Source: Ferdinandcohnia sp047238305 (lineage in GTDB: Bacteria; Bacillota; Bacilli; Bacillales; Bacillaceae_L). From it: 64,000 nucleotides of DNA. The notes under the pieces are model-generated. The model was not told where the DNA came from. It did not search any database and saw only the letters and a program-made list of their open reading frames with translations. Below, in pieces: positions 36,797 to 46,174 of the stretch. Both the position numbers and the translations under genes were made by a program. Position 1 is the stretch's first letter. Each line of letters opens with the position of its first letter. The stretch lies in NCBI RefSeq assembly GCF_047238305.1, contig NZ_JBDFMO010000001.1, forward strand, positions 1,612,001-1,676,000, read 5' to 3'.

Positions 36797-36848
36797 ATTA
36801 ATAGATTGATAGGAAGCTGAGTTCTCTGGTGAGGGCTTGGCTTTTTTT
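36776..36848 (+). repeat. degU 3' end plus terminator, copy 1 of a direct repeat
   Basis: The last codons of degU (GGT TGG GTT GAA GTT AGA TAA) and the following terminator are repeated about 3.8 kb downstream at 40614-40687. Between these copies lie exactly two genes. The coding differences between copies are all synonymous, and the noncoding part shares AATAGATTG, AAGCTGAG and GGGCTTGGCTTTTTT. This is copy 1, part of the intact degU. Confidence 0.85.
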
Positions 36849-36849
36849 A
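36815..36849 (+). terminator. degU terminator
   Basis: AGCTGAG pairs with CTTGGCT (two G-T pairs), with an inner CTC/GAG pairing, followed by TTTTTTAT. It begins 18 bases after the degU stop. Confidence 0.8.
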
Positions 36850-37001
36850 TTGATTGAGGATTAACTTTTCATGAATAAAAAGAACTATCTTCCATCCTTC
36901 CATTTGGTGTATGATCAACTTATAATCATTTCGTAGGTCGAAAGTTTTATTTGCGGAATAATCGTCAGTCTTACATTATTTATCTAAAGAAGAGGGGGTT
37001 A

Positions 37002-38321
37002 ATGATGGTTCAATATTGTACGAGGTGCAAAGTCATCCATAATAACAACGAAATATGTCCTCATTACGTTAAGCAATTGAAAGAAAATCCATCATTGCTT
37101 GCGGAAGCGGCTAATTTCACGGTAGTGGCAGGACAATATCATTTAGTTACTTCTCAAACGCTAGATACTCTTTCTCAAGGTGTGAATAAGCTTGCTGGGT
37201 TAAACCTTGCTTATGAAGGGACGCATCAGTTTACCCGTGATATTCAGGTGTTTCGCCAGTTAAATGTTGATTCCTTTTCAAGAAGTGGATACTTTTCAAA
37301 TGCAAAAAGCGCACAAAGTTATTTTCTAAATGGAACAGAAAATCAACAGCAGAATGTGTTAAGGAAACTAAATGGTACAGCACAGGAAATTGATTGGTTG
37401 AGATGGAAAAAAGGGAAGCTTAGTAGTTTATTAGAAAAGTCTAAGCTGCTAGGGGAGGAAACTTCGAACGCACCAGGAATAGATGGAACGTCTGTTAATC
37501 GGTTTGTAAAAAACAGAATTGAAAAAGTTACGATTAAAGCGTCTGTAAGTGACAAGGGTCTTGGGACGAATATAAAGGGTGTCTTAAAAGCATTAGAAAA
37601 AGGAACGTTAGACCCTAAAGATACATTTTTAGGAATTGAAGGATCCTCTGAAGCACTGGCAAAGGCATTGGATCACAATCTAAAAAAGGCATTAGATGCT
37701 GGTAATACGGAATACGCTAAACGATTACAACAGGCTAAAGAGTATATGAAAGTGAAAGAACTAAACAATTACGATCGTGTAAAGCATTCGACAGCTAGAT
37801 TAGAAAACAAAATAAAGTCTGGACAGGCAGCGGTACAAGTAACGGTAAATGATGTGGCTAAAAAAGCTTGTCAAGGAGCAATTGTCGGTGCTGCGGTTTC
37901 TTTAACTGTTTCCAGTATCTCGAATTATATGAAGTTTAAAAATGGGGATATCACAGAGGAAGAGGCTTTCGTTTCAATTGGAAAAGAAACGTTAAAAGGT
38001 GGCGTTGTTGGTGGAGCGATGGGGGCGTTAACACTATTTCTTCCAGGTGGTGCATTAGGTTTTGCAGCAGGAATGGCTGTTGGTATTTATATAAATGCAA
38101 TCTCATCTAATGTTCTCGATGAAATTTTCGGGGAAGGGGCTTACGGGAAAATCTTAGATGCCTCTGGCTATGTTTGCGGAATGACAGTGAATTTAGAGAG
38201 TGCTCTACAAAAGATCGAACAAAATGAGAAGCATTTAGCAGGTAATATACGTAAAGCCAAGAAAACAGCAGCATCTGTCGATGAATATTTCGATGAATTT
38301 GATTTGATAATGAAGGGGTAA
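37002..38321 (+). CDS. Unknown protein with zinc ribbon and glycine-rich membrane segment (cassette gene A)
   Basis: This 440-residue protein is not recognised. It starts at ATG 37002 after AGAGGGGG. The N-terminus has CTRCK followed by CPH (residues 6-20), a small zinc-binding knuckle. A helical middle (about 60-290) contains a charged, possibly coiled stretch. Residues about 295-380 hold glycine-rich hydrophobic segments (CQGAIVGAAVSLTVSS and GGVVGGAMGALTLFLPGGA), which resemble glycine-zipper or pore-forming helices. The C-terminus is helical and acidic. It sits nine bases before gene B and the pair lies between degU 3'-end copies, so they are probably an acquired operon. A membrane-acting effector or phage-defence role is possible but unproven. 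Confidence 0.75.
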   Translation: MMVQYCTRCKVIHNNNEICPHYVKQLKENPSLLAEAANFTVVAGQYHLVTSQTLDTLSQGVNKLAGLNLAYEGTHQFTRDIQVFRQLNVDSFSRSGYFSNAKSAQSYFLNGTENQQQNVLRKLNGTAQEIDWLRWKKGKLSSLLEKSKLLGEETSNAPGIDGTSVNRFVKNRIEKVTIKASVSDKGLGTNIKGVLKALEKGTLDPKDTFLGIEGSSEALAKALDHNLKKALDAGNTEYAKRLQQAKEYMKVKELNNYDRVKHSTARLENKIKSGQAAVQVTVNDVAKKACQGAIVGAAVSLTVSSISNYMKFKNGDITEEEAFVSIGKETLKGGVVGGAMGALTLFLPGGALGFAAGMAVGIYINAISSNVLDEIFGEGAYGKILDASGYVCGMTVNLESALQKIEQNEKHLAGNIRKAKKTAASVDEYFDEFDLIMKG

Positions 38322-38329
38322 GGATTGAA

Positions 38330-40567
38330 ATGAGTCTACATGAGTTACATATTGACTATGACTACTATCAACAAGAAACATCATTAGATGACTTAAAAGA
38401 AGCAGCAAACAAGTTGAGCATTGCTGCACAGGAACAGTTCGACGAAATCAAAAACGAGAATTGGTTTACGAGAGTATTTGACATGGTCACTCATTCCACG
38501 AAAAAAGACCAACGTATGGCATCTCAAATTGGAGAACTATCCCAAGCACAAACCATTTTTATGGAAATTCTCGTGCGCCTTTCTACTAGTGACCGTAGAA
38601 TTGCAGAACTCGTGACAAACTCAATGGATAAAATAAAGCGTCTCTCTCAACAAGATTTACTTTTAGCTAATAAAGTAAAAGAGTTAGAGAATTACTGTGT
38701 TCTAGGTCTTACAAAGCAAACGGACATAGCTGATTTAACATTGAAGGAAAAACAAATAGCAGGTGGCTTACTTCTCCATCTTATGGGTCAATTTGAGCGT
38801 GTATCGGAACAACAGCAAGCATATGCCAATGCAGTATTAAACTATATCGAGGTAGAGCCACAACCAATTGACATTCATCTTGCCATTAATTCTTTAAACA
38901 ATATTGATTCAAAAAAAATTCTACTTCAATGCTGTATAGAATATGGATTCCTTCAACATTTTAATTTTGATTTCTTAGAAGGGAATGAGGAGCTGCTAGA
39001 AGAATTCGATTTTGGAAATAAGACGATTAAAGAGCTGGTTTCTAAAGTTGAAAATTTATACAAGTTACGTGGCGAAGAAGGCTTTATTGACAAATATGGT
39101 GGATATGATTTTTTAGAGCCCGACGAAACGTTTTATGCAGAACTAAAGGATGATGAAATACAATATGAAATGATAGAGAAAGAGGATGAAGTAATCTCTA
39201 CTATCCTTCACATTCCATCTGGAACGGTACAGGAGTTTCATAATAAAAACATTTATATTAACACGTATATTCGTTGTGAAGGAACATTGCGCTTTGAAAA
39301 CTGTACAGTCTACTATAATGAATCGGAAGAAACGAACGAAATAATTGTAGAAGAAGGAGCAGAGCTGGAGTTTCTAAACTGTGACATCTTTTGTAAAGGC
39401 GAAGTGGATAACTTTTTCATACAGACAAAAGAGAATAGTGAATTATTGTTCAGAAACTGCGAATTTTACGGGTGTAGTTATTTTGCAAAACTGGAATATA
39501 ACGGTTCAATCACAATCGAAAAATCGAAATTCATTAATCCCTCCGAAAACTTTTTATCTGGACAGTACAAAAGGGGGACTATTCGAAACTGTGTTTTTAC
39601 CTTTACAACGATACCTAAGTCTTCAACAAAGGGAAATGAGTATTCTTGGAATCCTATTTTTAATGTGAATACGTATTGGGAGGATCCCCAATTTGTTATA
39701 CAAGAGTGTGTAGTGAATGGGGACGCATTAACCAATTCAAGTACAACGCCTGCACTCGTTATTTTTGATATCGAAAAAGGTGTCTATCAAAACTGTAGCT
39801 TTGAGTATTTAAATAATTGCATTAGGAATGCGAAAGAAGTTGTTCAATCGGTATTTACGAATTGCGGATCTGTTTTGACACTTGGTGGCCTATTATCGAT
39901 GGAAGAAATAAAACTAACGAACAGTTTGTTCATTAAATGTGAGTCCGTTGTAGAAGCTAGCCATTCTTCTATCATTTCAAACTGTCAATTTATTGATTGT
40001 ACGAATAATATTATTAAAACTGACTTTGATGGCGGGGTCACGATTGAATATTGTGAGTTTGATAATTTAACTTATACAAATGGTTCATCTTTTGTAAGCG
40101 AAGGAAGTTTATATTTTCAACGAACCAAAAATAAAAGTTCGACATTTAGCACAGTAAAAAAATGTGTTTTCAATGGTTTCAAAACGGAAAGTGGCTTCTT
40201 AATTCTAGGAAATGTATTTGAAAAAATAAAAGGTCCCACAGCTTTTATTGAAGATTGTACGTTCCAAAATTGTGTGACAAACCGGGAAAGTGGAAAAATT
40301 ATTAAACAGTATTCCTCTTATTTCGGGTTATTTAATAAAGAAATTGAAGTGGAAGCCATTTCTATTCGAAACTGCCGTGGATTGGATAAGATAAATAAAG
40401 AAAATGGGTATACAGAAGACGTCATTATTAAGGGGGAAACTCCGACGGGTGCAAAAATAGGAGCAAGTATTGTAGCTGGAACAAGAATTGGCCTTTTACC
40501 AATGGGCCTAATTGCGGCAAGCATAATAAAACACGTTACAACTGATACAGATAAGCATGTAGAGTGA
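38330..40567 (+). CDS. Unknown protein, helical N-terminus plus parallel beta-helix (cassette gene B)
   Basis: This 745-residue protein is not recognised as a named family. Residues 1-250 are helical; LTLKEKQIAGGLLLHLMGQF at about 137 and the two following helices resemble a TerB-like fold. From about 290 to 690 there are at least a dozen turns with a repeating phenylalanine/isoleucine-x-N-C pattern (FENCTVYY, FLNCDIF, FRNCEFYG, IRNCVFTF, YQNCSFEY, IEDCTFQNC), a right-handed parallel beta-helix of the pectate-lyase type. No lyase catalytic site was seen. The end has a glycine-containing hydrophobic segment (ASIVAGTRIGLLPMGLIAASII). There is no signal peptide, so the beta-helix is probably intracellular. 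It follows gene A by eight bases. Confidence 0.78.
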   Translation: MSLHELHIDYDYYQQETSLDDLKEAANKLSIAAQEQFDEIKNENWFTRVFDMVTHSTKKDQRMASQIGELSQAQTIFMEILVRLSTSDRRIAELVTNSMDKIKRLSQQDLLLANKVKELENYCVLGLTKQTDIADLTLKEKQIAGGLLLHLMGQFERVSEQQQAYANAVLNYIEVEPQPIDIHLAINSLNNIDSKKILLQCCIEYGFLQHFNFDFLEGNEELLEEFDFGNKTIKELVSKVENLYKLRGEEGFIDKYGGYDFLEPDETFYAELKDDEIQYEMIEKEDEVISTILHIPSGTVQEFHNKNIYINTYIRCEGTLRFENCTVYYNESEETNEIIVEEGAELEFLNCDIFCKGEVDNFFIQTKENSELLFRNCEFYGCSYFAKLEYNGSITIEKSKFINPSENFLSGQYKRGTIRNCVFTFTTIPKSSTKGNEYSWNPIFNVNTYWEDPQFVIQECVVNGDALTNSSTTPALVIFDIEKGVYQNCSFEYLNNCIRNAKEVVQSVFTNCGSVLTLGGLLSMEEIKLTNSLFIKCESVVEASHSSIISNCQFIDCTNNIIKTDFDGGVTIEYCEFDNLTYTNGSSFVSEGSLYFQRTKNKSSTFSTVKKCVFNGFKTESGFLILGNVFEKIKGPTAFIEDCTFQNCVTNRESGKIIKQYSSYFGLFNKEIEVEAISIRNCRGLDKINKENGYTEDVIIKGETPTGAKIGASIVAGTRIGLLPMGLIAASIIKHVTTDTDKHVE

Positions 40568-40613
40568 TAAGTAAGGAGCCGTAACTAGTGTTATTGAGCC
40601 TTTTTACTAAATG

Positions 40614-40687
40614 GGCTGGGTTGAGGTTAGGTAATAGAATAGATTGGTGGAAAGCTGAGCGCTCGTTTGGGGGCTTGGCTTTTTTTT
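40614..40687 (+). repeat. Diverged degU 3' end plus terminator, copy 2 of the direct repeat
   Basis: The codons GGC TGG GTT GAG GTT AGG TAA encode GWVEVR and stop, the exact DegU C-terminus, with only synonymous changes from the functional copy. The hairpin AGCTGAG/CTTGGCT and T-run follow. No upstream degU coding sequence precedes it. It marks the downstream edge of the two-gene cassette and now acts as its terminator. Confidence 0.85.
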
Positions 40688-40852
40688 CAGGATCCTTCCA
40701 AAATTTTGATTTTTTAATTTTGTGTCGTTCTTTGTAAAGAATTTTTTGTTAGCGAAAGCTTGAAGTTTATTAATTTATGCGTTATGTTATATAAGAGTTG
40801 TTCTCTTTTAAGAACAATTAATGAAAATCCTTTTTCAAAAAGGAGTGGAATA

Positions 40853-41395
40853 ATGCTTAAGAAGACTATTAGATGGAGTGGAAATGTATTATTTGCATTA
40901 TTGGTTCTGTTGAGCATTTTGACGTTGGTCTCGATCTTTCAATTGAAAAATCAGGTTGGACAAGTTCCCACCATTCTTGGATTTAAGATTATGACCGTAA
41001 TGACGGGAAGCATGGAGCCTGAATTACAACCAGGAGACATGATTATTGTCAGGGAAAAAAAACCTGGTGAGCTTCGGGTAAAGGATGTCATAACCTACCA
41101 ATTGAACGAACAGACTCTTGTTACTCACCGAATTGTCGATTTAGAAGAAAAAAACGGGGAAACCTTTTTTCAAACAAAAGGTGATGCAAACAATGTAGTT
41201 GACGATGGATTAGTGTCTCATGACCAAATTGTTGGAGTTTTAGTCTTTACGATTCCAAAGTTTGGTCAGTTGGCCCAAGCTTTGCAAACCCCAACTGGTA
41301 TGATCTTACTCTCTCTTTTTATTCTGTTGATAATAACGATTGGAATGATTAAGAAGATGCTAAACATACAGCGAGGAGAAAGTAGCCATACATAA
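40853..41395 (+). CDS. sipW: SipW-type (ER-type) signal peptidase I
   Basis: This 180-residue membrane protease has two helices (about residues 12-28 and 150-168) and the ER-type catalytic pattern: VMTGSMEPELQPGDMIIV with the serine nucleophile and VTHRIVDLEEKN with a histidine instead of the lysine of ordinary type I enzymes. It processes TasA/CalY-type biofilm proteins in Bacillus. ATG 40853 follows AAAAGGAGTGG; the longer reading frame from 40760 lacks a site. The two following genes encode exported proteins with matching leader peptides. Confidence 0.92.
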   Translation: MLKKTIRWSGNVLFALLVLLSILTLVSIFQLKNQVGQVPTILGFKIMTVMTGSMEPELQPGDMIIVREKKPGELRVKDVITYQLNEQTLVTHRIVDLEEKNGETFFQTKGDANNVVDDGLVSHDQIVGVLVFTIPKFGQLAQALQTPTGMILLSLFILLIITIGMIKKMLNIQRGESSHT

Positions 41396-41486
41396 AGCAT
41401 TTCACCGTTATTACTCATAATTATTCTATAAAGGAGGCATGAAAACATTATTAGATTAAAAGTTAAGTAGAAACGGGGAGGATATC

Positions 41487-42719
41487 ATGAAGAAAAAGAG
41501 TATTATCGGATTAGTTGCTTTATTTGTTGTGTCTATTGCAATAGTAGGAACGATAGCTTACTATTCACTCAGTTTTTCAAGTGGCAATAATGTTGCAAAA
41601 TCAGCAAGTTTTAAGGTAAATGCAACACATGATGGACATGAAATTGGTGATGAACAATTCGAAATAGAGGATGCGTTGTACCCTGGGATGGATACAGTTG
41701 AAGCTTATAGCTTTGAGGTGGATAAGAATGGAACTAGTGTGCCAGTAGAATATACTGTGAAGCTAACTCCAAGTGGGGATCTTTTCCCACAAGGTGTGGA
41801 GTCCCCTGTTACATTAACAGTACAGCGTCAACTTGATGGTAAGTGGGTACCGCTCGATCATACATCTTCATTTAAACCAGAGGCTGATAAAGAAAACTAT
41901 CGTATTCTAGTTGATTGGCCACATAGTAAAAACGACATCGACTTTGAGGGTAAAACAGGGAACATTCATTTAGAGGTTATTGCGACACAGGTGGATTTTG
42001 TGAATTCAGTTGAAGGAAATCTTGTGAAAAATACGGCTGGTAAAGCTGCGGTTGAGGGTACGAAAACAGTTGTAAGCTATAAGTTTGATGAGGGTTATGC
42101 ACCTAAGATGAGTAATTTTAAATTTATTATTAACGATGGTGATGGATATTCGATCGATTGGCTTTTTGGTGCCACACAAAAAGTTGTTGGTGGAAAAGTA
42201 TTGCCAAGAACAGGTGTTGAGGTTGCTGAAGCTTTTATAGAGGATTTCTATGTATCTAGAAAAAAATCCTTTCTACCTTTAACTAGTAAATGGGACATCA
42301 CTGCTGAAGGAAGTGCATTAGTGTTCACATCAAAGGCGGATAAAAACTATGAAAACTTTAACATTGATGTTCCTGAAAAAGATAACAGAGCAGAAATCGA
42401 AGGTGAATTCATTCGTAAACAAGATGGTAGAGAAGGTAATGAAGGTGTAAAACAAGTTAATACATTAACGATTAATGGGGAAATTGCAAAATCTGGACAA
42501 TTACTAGTTACTTTTAACGATGGAACTGAACAGCTAGAGAAAACAGTCCAGGTTTCTAAAAATGATTCTACATCAGTTGTTGCTTCTAAAGTGGCAACAT
42601 CCCTTGCGGATTTAGCAGGTTGGAATGTAACAAATCAACAAGGAACATCAGATGTAGTATTTACAGCAAAGAGTGCTGCTGCTGATAAGGATGTAAAAGT
42701 TACAATTACAAATAAGTAA
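41487..42719 (+). CDS. TasA/CalY-like exported protein, probable SipW substrate
   Basis: This 410-residue protein has a leader of the SipW-cognate kind: KKKSIIGLVALFVVSIAIVGTIAYYS, followed by SLSFSSGNNVAKSASF and a beta-rich region (ALYPGMDTVEAYSFEVD) that matches the TasA/camelysin fold in layout. From about residue 195 two similar beta-rich repeats follow (both with an AEGSALVF- or TSDVVF-like core and an A-x-x-F/S-L helix). It is longer than TasA (about 260 residues). It likely forms or decorates extracellular fibres. A ribosome site GGGGAGG precedes ATG. Identity rests on leader, layout and the adjacent peptidase. Confidence 0.75.
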   Translation: MKKKSIIGLVALFVVSIAIVGTIAYYSLSFSSGNNVAKSASFKVNATHDGHEIGDEQFEIEDALYPGMDTVEAYSFEVDKNGTSVPVEYTVKLTPSGDLFPQGVESPVTLTVQRQLDGKWVPLDHTSSFKPEADKENYRILVDWPHSKNDIDFEGKTGNIHLEVIATQVDFVNSVEGNLVKNTAGKAAVEGTKTVVSYKFDEGYAPKMSNFKFIINDGDGYSIDWLFGATQKVVGGKVLPRTGVEVAEAFIEDFYVSRKKSFLPLTSKWDITAEGSALVFTSKADKNYENFNIDVPEKDNRAEIEGEFIRKQDGREGNEGVKQVNTLTINGEIAKSGQLLVTFNDGTEQLEKTVQVSKNDSTSVVASKVATSLADLAGWNVTNQQGTSDVVFTAKSAAADKDVKVTITNK

Positions 42720-42888
42720 ATTTTTTTGTTTGTTTTGTTCTTTATTGAGAAATCAAGGTTCTTTATGAGGGATTATGACAACAATAATGTAGCATAACGA
42801 GAAGGAACGAAAAATTGAATAGAACTTGGATAATTCCTTTTAGGCTAACGAAGCACTATATATTTGCTTGACTTTAATAATTAATAAC

Positions 42889-42924
42889 AAGCCTAGGCTG
42901 GCCAGAAGTCGCCAGTCTAGACTT
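42889..42924 (+). promoter_or_regulatory. Inverted repeat upstream of the third sipW-operon gene
   Basis: AAGCCTAGGCTGGC and GCCAGTCTAGACTT are inverted copies with one wobble and one mismatch, separated by CAGAAGTC. The hairpin ends 12 bases before the GGGGTG ribosome site at 42937. It lacks a T-run, so it may stabilise or regulate the mRNA rather than terminate. The rest of the 229-base gap is AT-rich. Confidence 0.6.
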
Positions 42925-42948
42925 CTCCAAATTACAGGGGTGACTAAA

Positions 42949-43791
42949 TTGAAAAAAACAATTCTCAGGGCGACTGGTTTTTTATCAGCAGGTCTCTTAA
43001 TTTCCGCAGCTTTACTAGCAAATACTCCTACCTTTTCCTACTTTACAAATCAATATCAAAATATGATTAATGTCTCAACGGCTTCAGCAGAAAACCTCAT
43101 TAAACACCTAGAAGTTATTAAGAAAAAAGATGGAAGTTTGGTTATCGAGGTTGTCCGAGATAGTGAATATGGCTATCGACCAGATGTTGGGTTCTCAATT
43201 GAAGGGGATTTAGCTGAATACATACTTCATGTCAATCCGTTGAAACTGGATAAAAACGGTACATATCATATTCCCATTGAAGCAAATATCAACGCCCATC
43301 AATTTTTAGAGCTTTTGACAATTAAGTTTTCTAATAAAGAATCAACTGTCAAAGGAAAGCTTACGGCAAAAAACTACGATGGTCAGGTAATTGCTGCAAA
43401 AAATATTGAACTCGATATTGAATATTTATTAAGACGGATTGATGATGATATTGTAAGAGCTAAACCTAAAATAGAACAGATTGATGACCCAAAAGCCACT
43501 GAAAACATTGCAAATCTTATGACCTTTTTAGCTGAAGGTGTTGTTTGGGAGGACGAATCTAGCAAGGCTATTATTCAAACAATTGCTCCACATTTAATAG
43601 AGAAGCTTGAGGTCCAACAGAAACAACTTGATGAAAAAAATACCGAAAAAGTAGAGTTGCTTAAGGAAATTGAAAAACTCAAGCAGGATAACATACAGCT
43701 ACAAACGACTCTTGAACAAGTAGAAAAGATCCAAATTGAGCAATCGAAAGAACTTGGAACAAAAGATGAATCAAATGAGGATGTAAAGTGA
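42949..43791 (+). CDS. Exported TasA-related protein with C-terminal coiled coil
   Basis: This roughly 280-residue protein starts at TTG 42949, six bases after AGGGGTG; a longer frame to 42868 has no ribosome site and runs through the hairpin. The leader LKKTILRATGFLSAGLLISAALLANTPTF ends in TPTFSYFTNQ, which resembles the SipW-cleaved TasA/CalY leaders. A beta-rich middle (residues about 45-165) is followed by a long charged coiled coil (about 195-280, KLEVQQKQLDEKNTEKVELL). It may be a cell-anchored assembly partner like TapA, but that is inference from operon order. Confidence 0.7.
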   Translation: MKKTILRATGFLSAGLLISAALLANTPTFSYFTNQYQNMINVSTASAENLIKHLEVIKKKDGSLVIEVVRDSEYGYRPDVGFSIEGDLAEYILHVNPLKLDKNGTYHIPIEANINAHQFLELLTIKFSNKESTVKGKLTAKNYDGQVIAAKNIELDIEYLLRRIDDDIVRAKPKIEQIDDPKATENIANLMTFLAEGVVWEDESSKAIIQTIAPHLIEKLEVQQKQLDEKNTEKVELLKEIEKLKQDNIQLQTTLEQVEKIQIEQSKELGTKDESNEDVK

Positions 43792-44002
43792 ACTAAAGGT
43801 TTTGTTGCAATGATTGCAACAAATTTGCAACTATAATATGATTAAATAATTTCCTAGAGCTAACTTTTTATTGAAGTTGGCTTTTTGATTTGAGTATATT
43901 TACTTGCAATCAAAACTAAAAAATTCATTTAACTGGTCGATAAAATAAAAGTATTGTGTTGGTATAACGAAGAGCGTGAAAACGTAGAAAGGAAATTCAT
44001 CT

Positions 44003-46003
44003 ATGAAAAACAACCAAGAAAAACGTAAACGAAAGCATTTATTTAATTTTACGATTGGCAAGAGGTTGTACATAACCTTTATCTTAATTATCCTATTACC
44101 AAGTTTTATGATTGGTTTTATGTCTTACAATAATGCACAGAAGGAAATTAAAAGCCAGATACTTGCAAGTTCAACAGCAAGTGTACATCTTTTAGATGGT
44201 TATATTACAGATAACTTATCTTCAAAATATAATGATGTTGAGTATTTCGCATCCAAGCTGAATGGCAGGTCTTTTGCTGAATCAGAAACATCAAACACAA
44301 TTGAGACATTTACACAATATTCGCTTTTACATCCTGACATTGTGACGGTTTTTTCAGGAACCAAAGATGGGAACATGTTTTTATATCCTCAAGCAAATCT
44401 ACCAGAAGATTTTGATCCAAGAGAGCGGGAATGGTATAAACAGGCCATTGCTAACCCGGGTAAAGCGATTATTACAGAGCCATACGAGGATTTGGCTACT
44501 GGTAGTATCTTAGTGACCGTAGCGCAAACGATAAATGATGGTTCTGGGGTAGTCGGTCTGGACATTAATTTAGAATCTTTGAAAGAAATCACTTCGAGTG
44601 TGAAAATCGGTGAGAAGGGTTATGCGTTTATCCTTACTGCAGAGAAAAAATATTTAGTCGATCCAGTTCAAGAAACTGGTTCTGTCCCACAAGGGGAAAC
44701 GTATAGCAAACTAATATTTGAAAAGCAAAGCGGAATTCTTTCTGATGAATTTCAAGGTAATAAATATGAAACTGCTTTTGTAACGAATGAACTTACAGGG
44801 TGGAAAATTGCAGGTGTAATGGAACAAAATGAAATTAATGAAGCAACTCAAGGAATTCTTCTATCAACATTTTGGGTAGTAGCCATTTTTATAGTGATTG
44901 GGATGGTCATTGCCATTTTAATAGTTAGAAGTATTACGAAACCTCTGAATACATTAGTGCAGGTTACAGATAAAGTAAGTAATGGAGACCTTATTCAATC
45001 TATAAAAGTGAAAAACAATGATGAGGTTGGACAATTAGGGAATAGTTTTAATAAAATGTTGGGATCATTGAGAGAACTTTTAACACATGTAGATGAAAAA
45101 TCACAGACATTAGCAGCATCCTCAGAGCAATTGACTGCAAGCTCAGAACAAAATACGAAGGCAACTGAACAGGTGGCAAATACAATCCAAGAGGTTGCGG
45201 TTGGCACTGAAAAACAGACAGAAATGGTTAGAAAAACGACTGGGGTCGTAACAGAAATGAATATTGGCATTCAACAAATTGAAGTGAATGCTCAAACTGT
45301 TTCTCGCACTTCAGTTGAAGCGCTGGCTATTGTAGAGAATGGTGAACAGGCAATCAAGGAATCCATTCAACAAATGCAAAACATCAATACGTCAGTATCT
45401 GATTTAGGAAAAATCATTTATTCATTAGGAGAACGTTCCGAAGAAATTAACCAAATTGTAAATGTGATCTCTGATATCGCGAGTCAGACGAATTTATTAG
45501 CTTTGAACGCAGCGATTGAAGCAGCTAGAGCGGGAGAGCATGGAAAAGGCTTTGCGGTTGTAGCAGACGAAGTGAGGAAATTAGCGGAGCAGTCAGCAAA
45601 ATCGACCGAAAGCATTCGCCGACTGATCACGTCGATCCAAGAAGACACAAAACAAGCGGTAGAGTCCATGAATCATGGAACAGAAGAGACCGAAAAGGGA
45701 ATAAATGTGGTAAACAATGCAGGTTCATCCTTTAAGCAAATTCAACAATTTGTAGATGATGTATCTTCTCAAATACAAGAAGTTTCAGCATCAATCGCAC
45801 AAATGACACAAGGTGCGCAACAAGTGGTTGAAGCGGTAAGTGAAATCGATGAAATTGCGAAGAAAACAACTGGACAGGGCCAAGAGGTATCCGCAGCTAC
45901 AGAAGAACAATTAGCTTCCATGCAAGAAATTGCGTCTTCGGCTGCATCGTTATCCTTTATGGCGGAAGAGTTACAAGATGCGGTTAGGAAGTTTAGGCTG
46001 TAA
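44003..46003 (+). CDS. Methyl-accepting chemotaxis protein, dCache sensor
   Basis: This 666-residue receptor has a membrane helix at about residues 24-40, an extracellular double-Cache domain (about 45-285, with GVVGLDINLESLKEITS and EREWYKQAIANPGKAIITEP), a second helix at about 290-312, HAMP, and a cytoplasmic signalling domain with the hairpin EINQIVNVISDIASQTNLLALNAAIEAARAGE-type core and FAVVADEVRKLAEQSAKST. It reports small-molecule ligands to the CheA kinase. A terminator follows. No sigma-D box was found in the 210 bases upstream. Confidence 0.96.
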   Translation: MKNNQEKRKRKHLFNFTIGKRLYITFILIILLPSFMIGFMSYNNAQKEIKSQILASSTASVHLLDGYITDNLSSKYNDVEYFASKLNGRSFAESETSNTIETFTQYSLLHPDIVTVFSGTKDGNMFLYPQANLPEDFDPREREWYKQAIANPGKAIITEPYEDLATGSILVTVAQTINDGSGVVGLDINLESLKEITSSVKIGEKGYAFILTAEKKYLVDPVQETGSVPQGETYSKLIFEKQSGILSDEFQGNKYETAFVTNELTGWKIAGVMEQNEINEATQGILLSTFWVVAIFIVIGMVIAILIVRSITKPLNTLVQVTDKVSNGDLIQSIKVKNNDEVGQLGNSFNKMLGSLRELLTHVDEKSQTLAASSEQLTASSEQNTKATEQVANTIQEVAVGTEKQTEMVRKTTGVVTEMNIGIQQIEVNAQTVSRTSVEALAIVENGEQAIKESIQQMQNINTSVSDLGKIIYSLGERSEEINQIVNVISDIASQTNLLALNAAIEAARAGEHGKGFAVVADEVRKLAEQSAKSTESIRRLITSIQEDTKQAVESMNHGTEETEKGINVVNNAGSSFKQIQQFVDDVSSQIQEVSASIAQMTQGAQQVVEAVSEIDEIAKKTTGQGQEVSAATEEQLASMQEIASSAASLSFMAEELQDAVRKFRL

Positions 46004-46063
46004 GAAGTTATCGCCTATAGGTAGGGCTAACCCGAATAGAATAAAGTGAGTGAAGTAAAGAAA

Positions 46064-46096
46064 AACGGGAAAACGACATCGGGTTCCCGTTTTTTA
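46064..46096 (+). terminator. Terminator after the chemoreceptor gene
   Basis: AACGGGAA and TTCCCGTT form an 8-bp stem followed by TTTTTATG. Confidence 0.85.
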
Positions 46097-46174
46097 TGCT
46101 TTCAGTAAGTGACATCCCCACCATTTTCATTTAAAATGGAAATTATAAAGAACCAGGACAGGAAGGTAAAAATT

